A stretch of 5,109 nucleotides of DNA from Planctomycetales bacterium (GTDB lineage Bacteria; Planctomycetota; Planctomycetia; Pirellulales; Thermoguttaceae). The DNA is taken from assembly GCA_007122045.1 (NCBI GenBank), contig SKJM01000040.1, positions 1 to 5,109 of the forward strand, read 5' to 3'. The notes beneath the pieces are model-generated. The model saw only the letters and a list, made by a program, of their open reading frames with translations, searched no databases and was not told the DNA's origin. Shown one piece after another: positions 1 to 5,109 of this stretch; the stretch's first letter is position 1, and every line of letters starts with the position of its first letter. The translations under genes were made by a program, and so were the position numbers.

Positions 1-758
1 ACCCGCCGCGTCCGCAGGCTCAGTTCTTCGGCCAGGACGAGCATCTTGCGGCGGCGGCGCAGGAAGCGTTTGCGGGCTTCGGCGCGCTGCTCGGGCGTGG
101 TCCGCCGGCTGAGCAGGCGGAAGAAGTCGCGCCGGTTCTCCTCCGAAAGATGGTGGAGCACCGGCAGGTTCAGCGGCATTCGAGCCTGGATCAGCGCCTT
201 GGTCAGCCGCTCGGTGAGCGAAACCTTGATGGTTCGATCGAACGGCAGCGCGCCCTTGTGCACCTTGGTCAAGACGCCGATGGCCATGCGCATGGCCATG
301 GCGCAGCCGAGCACGGAACGGCGAAACCGCTTGCGCGTGACCTCGATCTTCTTGGCCAGCGCAATCTCCTGCTCGCGGGAAAGCAGTGGAATCTCGGCCA
401 TTTGGCCAAGGTACAAGCGAATCGGGTCGCTCGACCACTTGGCCACGTCGGGCGGCGGGGGCAGCAGCGGCGCGTCGCCGTCCGCCATCATGTCGCCCAA
501 CCGAAGCAGCATGCCGTTCGCCTCCTGGCCGGCGACGTCGGGTGCGTCTTTCTTCAACTTCGGGTCGTAGAACTCGCCGTCGGGCGGCTCGGTGACCAGA
601 TCGATGCCCTGCTCATCGAGGGCGATCAGTAGATTGTCGAGCTTGTAGGCGTCGACTTCCTCGTCGGGCAGATAGGCGTTCACCTCGTCGTAGGTGAGGT
701 AGCCTTGGGCCTTGCCCTTGTTGACCAATTCTTGAAGTTCCTTGTCGAACAGGTCCAT
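1..758 (-). CDS. rpoD: RNA polymerase primary sigma factor (RpoD/SigA, sigma-70 group 1), N-terminal part, cut by the left window edge
   Basis: This is the housekeeping sigma factor, which directs core RNA polymerase to -10/-35 promoters. Reading from the ATG at 758, 252 complete codons are visible before the edge. Residues 1-55 (MDLFDKELQELVNKGKAQGY..., then TYDEVNAYLPDEEVD) look like region 1.1, the autoinhibitory domain of primary sigma factors. An acidic and proline-rich linker (PLLPPPPD, about 97-104) follows. Region 1.2 is clear at about 110-140, with DPIRLYLGQM and IPLLSREQEIALAKKIE. The rest (about 140-252) is a basic, helix-rich segment before region 2, with an arginine cluster near 238-246. 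Regions 2, 3 and 4, which bind core and promoter DNA, lie outside the window. The start is supported by AAAGGAG (772-766), 7 bases before the ATG. The gene lies 71 bases downstream of dnaG and is probably co-transcribed with it. Region 1.1 next to dnaG argues for the primary sigma rather than an alternative one. Confidence 0.93.
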   Translation of the reverse strand, partial: MDLFDKELQELVNKGKAQGYLTYDEVNAYLPDEEVDAYKLDNLLIALDEQGIDLVTEPPDGEFYDPKLKKDAPDVAGQEANGMLLRLGDMMADGDAPLLPPPPDVAKWSSDPIRLYLGQMAEIPLLSREQEIALAKKIEVTRKRFRRSVLGCAMAMRMAIGVLTKVHKGALPFDRTIKVSLTERLTKALIQARMPLNLPVLHHLSEENRRDFFRLLSRRTTPEQRAEARKRFLRRRRKMLVLAEELSLRTRR

Positions 759-814
759 CGCGATGCTCCTTTCGCGCCCACTCCGGCGCACTGGGTCCAT
801 ACAGGATGCGATCG

Positions 815-824
815 CCCGGCCGGG
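815..824. repeat. Perfect 10-base palindrome between dnaG and rpoD
   Basis: CCCGGCCGGG lies in the 71-base gap between the dnaG stop and the rpoD start. There is no loop sequence within the palindrome and no downstream U tract on the minus strand, so it is not a recognisable intrinsic terminator. It could be a weak mRNA structure or simple GC-rich chance. Confidence 0.3.
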
Positions 825-829
825 ACCCC

Positions 830-2689
830 TCACCCATCCGTGGGCTCGGTCCGGTCCTGCCGGTTGCGCGCTTGCTCGATGAGCTGTTGCAGGAGTGCCT
901 CCTGCTGCCGCTCGTCGAGCGCTCCGTCGCGGAGCGCCGCGATGGCCGCGGGACTCCGCTGTTGGTCTTCGTATCGTTGCTTGGTGCGAAGGATCTCCTT
1001 CAGTAAGAGTACGGGATCGGCGTCGGAGGTGCCTTTCGCCCGCCCCCCCTCGTCCAATTCGACCAGCAGGTTCTTGATTTCCGCCTGCTCGAATTCCAGC
1101 AGGAGCCGATCGAAATCGGGCACGACGCCCGCGGCCATCAGCCGGCACGATGTTTCGTAAATACGGCGGCACGGCGGCGAGGCCAAGTGCTCGGCGGCGA
1201 CGGCCCCGGCGGCGCGTCCGATCAACTCGGGATGGGCCACCAGCAGCTCCAGCAGCGCCCGCTCCCAGGGGACAATCCGTGTCGGGCCCGTCGGTCTATC
1301 CGGCCCCCCTCTCCTGGCGGGTGGCGTGGGCGTCTTGCCACCCCGCCCCCGGCGCAATTCGGTCAACCGCCGGCGGACATCCTCCTCGGGAACACGGAAG
1401 GTGGCAGCCAGCCGCTGCAAGACCTTCTGCTCACGGAACCGGGCCTCGGCGGTCGTGTCGTCTTTCAATCGCGGCGCCCGGGCGACGATCGCCACGAGGC
1501 GTTCCAGGGCCTCACTGGCCGCATGGATGTCGCGGGCGAGGTCGATCCCCTGCGTATGGGCGCGGAAGGCGTGCTCCAGCGCATCGACCGCTTCGCGCTG
1601 GAGCAGTTCGGCGAACGCGGCAGCGCCCTGCTCGAGGAGGAAGTCGCAGGGGTCGGTGCCGCTGGGCAGGGTGAGGATGCGAAGGTCGGCCTGCTCGGCC
1701 ACGAACAATTCGAGCACTTCATTCGCCCGGCGCCGGCCCGCCTCGTCGCCGTCGAGCACCAGCACGATCCGATCGGCGAACCGTTTGAGCAGCCGCACGT
1801 GGTTTTCGCCCAGGGCCGTGCCGAGCACCGCCACGGCGTCTTCGAACCCCTGCTGATGGGCGACGATGCAGTCGGTATAGCCCTCCATCACCAGGGCCGT
1901 GTGGCTGCGGCGGAGGGCGTTTCGGGCCATGTCGAGGGCGTAAAGGTGGTTGCTCTTGGTGAATAGGGAAGTTTCCGGCGAGTTGACATACTTCGCCGCG
2001 TTCTCCGCGCCCATTTCGGGTAGGATCCGTCCCCCAAAAGCGATGGGTCGGCTTTGGGTGTCGCGAATCGAGAACAGCACCCGGCCGCGGAACCGATCGT
2101 ACAGTTTGCCGCCGGCCGACCGGGCGATCAGCCCCACCGTCTCCAGCGTCTTCAGGCTAAACGGCGATTTCGACGCCCGCGATTGCAGCCAATTCCACTC
2201 CGGCGGGGCGAAGCCCAGGTGGAACCGCTCCAGGCTTTCCGGCGTGATCTGCCGCCGGTGGAGGTACCGCCGGGCGGGCTCGGCGGCGGGCGAGCGGAGC
2301 AGGCAGTCGTGGTACAGGCCCTCGGCCCAGGCCATGGCGGCGTAGAGGGTTCGCTTGTCCACCGGCGCCTCGCCGCCCGAACCGCCCCGCGGCTGCGGCC
2401 GGCGCAGGGAGATGTTCGCCCGGTCGGCCAGCATCTCCAGGGCTTCGCGGAATTCCACGCCTTCGATCTGCATGAGAAAGCTGAACACGTCGCCGCCGAT
2501 GTCGCAGACCCAGCACTTGAACGACTGCCGCTCGGGATTCACCTGGAGGCTGGGCCGGCTGTCGTCGTGCCAGGGGCACAGGGCCACGTACTGCCGGCCT
2601 TGGCGCCGCAACTGGAGATACCGCCCCACCAAGTCGACAATGTCGGTGGCCTGGCGGACCTGATCCTTCACATCAAACGACGACGTCAC
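830..2689 (-). CDS. dnaG: DNA primase DnaG
   Basis: DnaG synthesises the RNA primers for chromosome replication and works with the replicative helicase. From the GTG at 2689 the protein has 619 residues, slightly longer than the E. coli enzyme (581). The N-terminal CHC2-type zinc domain has ligands C38, H41, C59 and C62 (CPWH...CWVC). The catalytic core contains YDRFRGRVLFSIRD (197-210), FGGRIL, and YVNSPETSLFTK (234-245) with basic residues K233 and K245 at the expected places. The TOPRIM metal site is intact: EGYTD (E269, D273), DGDEAG (D313, D315) and DPCD (D346, D349). A Gly/Pro/Arg-rich linker (about 448-473) leads to a helical C-terminal region (about 474-607) that fits the helicase-interaction domain. 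An in-frame ATG at 2758 would add 23 residues, but only the GTG has a good ribosome binding site, and it puts the zinc ligands within two residues of E. coli numbering. The stop is TGA at 832-830. Transcription probably starts from the promoter at 2881-2853. Confidence 0.97.
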   Translation of the reverse strand: MTSSFDVKDQVRQATDIVDLVGRYLQLRRQGRQYVALCPWHDDSRPSLQVNPERQSFKCWVCDIGGDVFSFLMQIEGVEFREALEMLADRANISLRRPQPRGGSGGEAPVDKRTLYAAMAWAEGLYHDCLLRSPAAEPARRYLHRRQITPESLERFHLGFAPPEWNWLQSRASKSPFSLKTLETVGLIARSAGGKLYDRFRGRVLFSIRDTQSRPIAFGGRILPEMGAENAAKYVNSPETSLFTKSNHLYALDMARNALRRSHTALVMEGYTDCIVAHQQGFEDAVAVLGTALGENHVRLLKRFADRIVLVLDGDEAGRRRANEVLELFVAEQADLRILTLPSGTDPCDFLLEQGAAAFAELLQREAVDALEHAFRAHTQGIDLARDIHAASEALERLVAIVARAPRLKDDTTAEARFREQKVLQRLAATFRVPEEDVRRRLTELRRGRGGKTPTPPARRGGPDRPTGPTRIVPWERALLELLVAHPELIGRAAGAVAAEHLASPPCRRIYETSCRLMAAGVVPDFDRLLLEFEQAEIKNLLVELDEGGRAKGTSDADPVLLLKEILRTKQRYEDQQRSPAAIAALRDGALDERQQEALLQQLIEQARNRQDRTEPTDG

Positions 2690-2695
2690 CGTCCA

Positions 2696-2701
2696 CTCCC
2701 C
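2696..2701 (-). promoter_or_regulatory. Ribosome binding site of dnaG that supports the GTG start
   Basis: GGGGAG on the minus strand lies 6 bases upstream of the GTG at 2689. The alternative in-frame ATG at 2758 is preceded by GAGTGGTAA, with no clear Shine-Dalgarno sequence at normal spacing. The site directly follows a run of six C residues (2707-2702), with another five at 2715-2711, so part of it could be base-paired in the mRNA. Confidence 0.6.
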
Positions 2702-2720
2702 GGGGGGCAAGGGGGCTGGG
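2702..2720 (+). repeat. G-rich repeat, copy A (in the dnaG leader)
   Basis: The plus strand reads GGGGGG, CAA, GGGGG, CT, GGG. The same order of G-run, CAA, G-run, CT, GGG recurs at 2920-2940, about 218 bases away. This copy lies directly upstream of the dnaG ribosome binding site, where it is C-rich in the mRNA. It has three separable G-runs and so is not a complete G3 quadruplex motif by itself. Confidence 0.5.
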
Positions 2721-2809
2721 AAGCGATCCTGCTTCGAGATACAGACGGGTAACTCCATTTACCACTCTGCCGGGAGCTGAGGGGGCGACGGCTCACGACG
2801 CTGTATTAT

Positions 2810-2825
2810 GGGCACTCCTTTGCCC
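2810..2825 (-). promoter_or_regulatory. Small hairpin in the dnaG leader with a Shine-Dalgarno-like loop
   Basis: On the minus strand a perfect 5-bp stem, GGGCA/TGCCC, closes a six-base loop reading AAGGAG. It lies about 20-35 bases downstream of the predicted transcription start. It is not followed by a U tract, so it is not an intrinsic terminator. The loop is a perfect ribosome-binding sequence, but no convincing reading frame starts behind it. It could be a protein- or ribosome-binding element in the leader, or chance in GC-rich DNA. Confidence 0.3.
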
Positions 2826-2852
2826 GCGCCGGATGCGCTCAGCGAATCGATG

Positions 2853-2881
2853 ATTATAAGCCAGCGGCCGAAGCGGGTCAA
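2853..2881 (-). promoter_or_regulatory. Near-consensus sigma-70 promoter reading towards dnaG-rpoD
   Basis: On the minus strand TTGACC (2881-2876) and TATAAT (2858-2853) are separated by exactly 17 bases. This matches the sigma-70 consensus at 11 of 12 positions with optimal spacing. An A-rich stretch, GAAAAAT (2894-2888), lies just upstream of the -35 box and could act as an UP-like element. The expected transcription start is near 2846, giving a leader of about 155 bases to the dnaG GTG. The promoter is placed and oriented to drive dnaG and probably rpoD, which would let the sigma factor act on its own operon. The sequence match is strong; promoter activity is inferred. Confidence 0.7.
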
Positions 2882-2919
2882 TAACCGATTTTTCGGAAAA
2901 GCCGACGGGCGAGTAGTGT

Positions 2920-2940
2920 GGGGGCAATGGGGGGGCTGGG
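2920..2940 (+). repeat. G-rich repeat, copy B, with potential to form a G-quadruplex
   Basis: The plus strand reads GGGGG, CAAT, GGGGGGG, CT, GGG. It differs from copy A by one inserted T and by G-run lengths. If the seven-G run is split, four GGG tracts with loops of 6, 1 and 2 bases result, which fits the usual G3+N1-7 quadruplex pattern. It lies upstream of the predicted dnaG -35 box and about 107 bases before the sugar kinase start. Confidence 0.5.
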
Positions 2941-2958
2941 CGAAGTTAGACCGTTCGC

Positions 2959-2970
2959 GGGGGGGGCTGG
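2959..2970 (+). repeat. G-rich repeat, partial third copy
   Basis: The plus strand reads GGGGGGGG, CT, GG. This matches the G-run, CT, G-run half of copy B, shifted by about 31 bases. The CAA part is absent. It lies between copy B and the sugar kinase start. Confidence 0.4.
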
Positions 2971-3046
2971 CCCAGTTTGAAAACGCCCGGTAAACTAGCG
3001 GCGACCGTTTCGCATTCGGGTTATCAACGATGAAAAGGATACCGCT

Positions 3047-4126
3047 ATGACCATTGAATTCCGACGAGATGCCGCCTATGCCCTCGTCGCTCCTACCAGC
3101 ATGGGCGTACGCCTAACCCCCGCGGATGGCCAACCGATGCACTGCGGCTCGAGCTTCATACTGCAGGCCACCAGTGCCGAAAGCAATGTGGCCAGCGTGG
3201 CGTCGTACCTGGGCTTGCCGGTGAAGGTGCTCACGGCGTTCGTCAAGGGAAGCCCGATCGCCCGATTTATCAAAGACGACCTCGCAAGCCGCCACATGAG
3301 CTACGAGGGGCCGGAGGTCGACCAGGGCGGTCCCTGGGGCTACCGCCACCAGTTCAACCTGGCCGACAGCGGCTTCGGCACCCGCGGGCCGCGCGTCCAC
3401 AACGACCGGGCGGGCGAAGTGGGACGCACACTGAACGTCAAGGACTTCGACCTGGAGCGGCTCTTCGGGCGCGAAGGCGTGCAGATTGTCCATCTTTCCG
3501 GGCTGATTGCCGCCCTGTCGCCCGACACGGGCACGTTCTGCCTGGAAGTGGCCCGCGCTGCCAAGAAGCACGGCACCTGCATTTCGTTCGACCTGAACCA
3601 CCGGGCATCGTTTTGGAAGGGGCGCGAGAAGGAACTGCACGAGATCTTCTGCGAGATTGCCGGCGCCTCGGACATCCTCGTCGGCAACGAAGAGGATTTC
3701 CAACTGTGCCTGAACGTGGAAGGCCCGGAGCCGGGCGGCACCGATCTGGCCGCCAAGATCGACAGTTTCAAGGGGATGATCCAGCGCGTGAAGCAGGCCT
3801 ACCCGCACGCCACGGTGTTCGGTACGACGTTGCGCGAGGTGGTGAGCGCGAACTGCCACCGTTGGGGGGCCATCATGGCCGGGGGTGCCAATTGGCACGT
3901 TGTCGAGCCCCGCGAGATTCCGGTCTTGGACCGCATTGGCGGCGGCGACGGTTTCGTTGGCGGTATGCTCTACGCGATCCTCCGCGGTTGGGAGCCGGAA
4001 AAGTGGATCCAATTCGGTTGGGCCACCGGCGCCCTGGCCACCACCATGCTGACCGACTACGGCCAGCCGGCCGATGAAGCCCAGGTGTGGAGCATCTGGG
4101 AAGGCAACGCAGGGGTCCAGCGGTGA
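3047..4126 (+). CDS. PfkB/ribokinase-family sugar kinase, 2-keto-3-deoxygluconate kinase-like
   Basis: This 359-residue protein belongs to the PfkB family of ATP-dependent sugar and nucleoside kinases and is probably cytoplasmic. The N-terminal half contains SAESNVASVASYLGLPVKV (43-61), the usual substrate-side segment that includes N47. It is followed by GSPIARFIKDDL, matching the family pattern of a small-domain entry. FDLNHR (181-186) and NEEDF (214-218) are family landmarks. DRIGGGDGF (295-303) is the C-terminal signature, with D301 as the expected catalytic base. GWATGALATT (324-333) fits the region after the ATP site. The sequence most resembles KDG kinase-like members, as far as memory allows, but the canonical N-terminal Gly-Glu motif is not seen and GAGDxF is replaced by GGGDGF, so the substrate remains open. 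The ATG is supported by AAGGA (3035-3039) 7 bases upstream. The next gene begins 10 bases after the stop, suggesting an operon. Confidence 0.88.
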   Translation: MTIEFRRDAAYALVAPTSMGVRLTPADGQPMHCGSSFILQATSAESNVASVASYLGLPVKVLTAFVKGSPIARFIKDDLASRHMSYEGPEVDQGGPWGYRHQFNLADSGFGTRGPRVHNDRAGEVGRTLNVKDFDLERLFGREGVQIVHLSGLIAALSPDTGTFCLEVARAAKKHGTCISFDLNHRASFWKGREKELHEIFCEIAGASDILVGNEEDFQLCLNVEGPEPGGTDLAAKIDSFKGMIQRVKQAYPHATVFGTTLREVVSANCHRWGAIMAGGANWHVVEPREIPVLDRIGGGDGFVGGMLYAILRGWEPEKWIQFGWATGALATTMLTDYGQPADEAQVWSIWEGNAGVQR

Positions 4127-4136
4127 GGTTTTGCGA

Positions 4137-5109
4137 ATGCTCCCTTCGATCTCCCTCGACGCCCCGGTTGAACTCGTGGTGGAGGACGACGCGGCGGGCA
4201 CTCGACTCGATGCCTTCCTGGCCGGCCACTTTCCCGATTTCAGCCGCGTACACCTGCGGCGTGTCATTACCGCGGGTGGGGTCGAGGTCGACGGCCGGGG
4301 AGGCAAGCCCGCTTATCGGCTCAAGGCGGGCCAGCGGGTGCGCATCGTCCTGCCGGAAATCCCCCGCGAGGCGCCCAAGCCCGAAAACATACCCATCGAC
4401 GTGCTGTACCAGGACGAGCACGTGATAGCGGTCAACAAGCTGCCCGGCATGGTGGTTCACCCGGCGCGGGGGCACTGGACGGGCACCCTCGCCGGGGCAC
4501 TGCAATATCATTTTGGGCCCGCCCTCAGTGCCACCGGCGGCCCCACCCGGCCGGGAATCGTCCACCGGCTCGACCGCGATACCAGCGGGGTCGTTCTCGT
4601 CGCCCGAACCGACCAGGCCCACGCCCGCTTGGCCGCCCAGTTTGCCGAGCGTTCGCTCGAAAAGGAGTATTTCGCCCTGGTGGCGGGCGTGCCGGAGCGC
4701 GACCGCGACTGGGTTGACCGGCCGATCGGCGTCCACCCGCACACCCGCGAAAAGATGGCCATTCGAACCGACCCGGCCGCCGGCCGGCCCGCCCAGACGT
4801 TCTTCGAGGTACTCGAGCGGTTCCGGGGGTTCGCCGCGCTGCGCGTGGTTCCCAAGACCGGCCGCACCCACCAGATTCGCGTGCACCTTTGCCACGCAGG
4901 CTTTCCGGTCCTGTGCGACCGGCAATACGGCGGCCGCACCCGGATCACCCGGGGTGAAATCCGGGCCCAGCCGGGCGACGACACCGTGTTGCTCGACCGG
5001 CACGCGCTGCACGCCCGGAAGCTCTCCTTCCGCCACCCGGCCACCGGTGCGTCCATGACCGTTGAAGCCCCGATGCCCGACGATCTCCAGGCCGTCCTGG
5101 CCGAACTGC
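4137..5109 (+). CDS. RluA/RluD-family large-subunit rRNA pseudouridine synthase, cut by the right window edge
   Basis: The enzyme isomerises uridine to pseudouridine, most likely in 23S rRNA. From the ATG at 4137, 324 complete codons are visible. An S4-type RNA-binding domain occupies about residues 20-75 (TRLDAFLAGHF...SRVHLRRVITAGGVEVDG). The catalytic domain begins with IPIDVLYQDEHVIAVNK (85-101) and VVHPARG. The active-site motif is HRLDRDTSG (143-151), with D146 as the catalytic aspartate. LEKEYFALVAG (174-184), GRTHQIRVHL (242-251) and a DRQYGG motif (261-266) follow in the normal order. Near the edge, ALHARKLSFRHP and APMPDDL match the usual C-terminal end of RluD-type proteins (E. coli RluD about 326 residues), so only a few codons are probably missing. 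S4 domain plus length favour an RluD-like enzyme over RluA, but the target uridines cannot be read from sequence. GGTGAGG (4122-4128), overlapping the kinase stop codon, is a modest ribosome binding site, so translational coupling is likely. Confidence 0.93.
   Translation, partial: MLPSISLDAPVELVVEDDAAGTRLDAFLAGHFPDFSRVHLRRVITAGGVEVDGRGGKPAYRLKAGQRVRIVLPEIPREAPKPENIPIDVLYQDEHVIAVNKLPGMVVHPARGHWTGTLAGALQYHFGPALSATGGPTRPGIVHRLDRDTSGVVLVARTDQAHARLAAQFAERSLEKEYFALVAGVPERDRDWVDRPIGVHPHTREKMAIRTDPAAGRPAQTFFEVLERFRGFAALRVVPKTGRTHQIRVHLCHAGFPVLCDRQYGGRTRITRGEIRAQPGDDTVLLDRHALHARKLSFRHPATGASMTVEAPMPDDLQAVLAEL

Larger units (their letters stand above)
2690..3046. other. Divergent intergenic region between dnaG and the sugar kinase gene
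   Basis: This 357-base stretch separates the two divergent pairs. It holds the dnaG promoter (2881-2853), the dnaG leader, a leader hairpin (2810-2825), a 4-bp inverted repeat with a TTTT loop (CCGA at 2885-2888, TCGG at 2893-2896) and three G-rich repeats (2702-2720, 2920-2940, 2959-2970). Ahead of the kinase gene is a ribosome binding site, AAGGA, at 3035-3039. No clear promoter for the kinase was found: TAAACT at 2991-2996 resembles a -10 box but lacks a -35 partner at 16-18 bases. The 61-codon open frame at 2808-2993 has no support as a gene. Confidence 0.7.

Noticed and set aside
613..837. Minus-strand 74-codon open frame spanning the dnaG end and rpoD start
   Set aside because: It covers the rpoD ribosome binding site and overlaps region 1.1 out of frame. 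The rpoD frame has clear family sequence, so this one is a shadow.
1187..1966. Plus-strand 259-codon open frame opposite dnaG
   Set aside because: It is an antisense shadow of the dnaG TOPRIM and C-terminal region. No ribosome binding site or motif supports it.
2885..2896. Inverted repeat CCGA-TTTT-TCGG considered as a terminator
   Set aside because: The stem is only 4 bp, there is no following U tract, and no gene ends here. It lies upstream of the dnaG -35 box.
2808..2993. Plus-strand 61-codon open frame in the intergenic region
   Set aside because: It has no ribosome binding site, overlaps the dnaG promoter and a G-quadruplex-like repeat, and its product has low-complexity composition with no recognisable motif.
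2977..2996. TTGAAA (2977-2982) and TAAACT (2991-2996) as a promoter for the sugar kinase
   Set aside because: The two boxes are separated by only 8 bases, and neither has a partner at 16-18 bases.
3030..3050. Seven-codon mini-ORF (ATG at 3030, stop TGA overlapping the kinase ATG)
   Set aside because: The ATGA overlap is suggestive of a leader peptide, but there is no ribosome binding site at normal spacing and its sequence simply contains the kinase's own AAGGA site. Chance is more likely.
3113..5036. Long minus-strand open frames (397 codons at 3113-4306 and 387 codons at 3873-5036) opposite the kinase and synthase genes
   Set aside because: They are antisense to genes with intact family motifs and have no domain resemblance. 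Long antisense frames are expected with GC-rich codon use.

Overview
This GC-rich window carries four housekeeping-type genes in two divergent pairs and no detectable mobile element, CRISPR array, tRNA or rRNA. The minus strand (right to left) holds dnaG, the replication primase, followed by the 5' part of rpoD, the primary sigma factor, which runs off the left edge. The plus strand holds a PfkB/ribokinase-family sugar kinase followed after 10 bases by an RluA/RluD-type 23S rRNA pseudouridine synthase, cut by the right edge probably only a few codons before its stop. The most likely source is a member of the Planctomycetota. This is inferred from remembered family resemblance: the sigma factor's arginine-rich segment after region 1.2, the DnaG N-terminus and the GGGDGF-type sugar kinase. 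No search was run.

Layout: 1-758 (minus) rpoD, N-terminal 252 codons; 759-829 a short gap with a palindrome; 830-2689 (minus) dnaG with a probable GTG start; 2690-3046 the divergent intergenic region; 3047-4126 (plus) sugar kinase; 4137-5109 (plus) pseudouridine synthase. The dnaG-rpoD order is the core of the classical macromolecular-synthesis operon, here without rpsU directly upstream of dnaG. A near-consensus sigma-70 promoter (TTGACC, 17 bases, TATAAT) on the minus strand at 2881-2853 reads towards dnaG and leaves a leader of roughly 155 bases before the GTG. That leader contains a small hairpin with AAGGAG in its loop and a C-rich tract next to the dnaG ribosome binding site. No convincing promoter was found for the plus-strand pair.

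I do not see a new biological system here. The items most worth a second look are the G-rich repeats of the intergenic region, the dnaG promoter, leader and start choice, and the uncertain substrate of the sugar kinase. The many long open frames antisense to these genes are GC-driven shadows.
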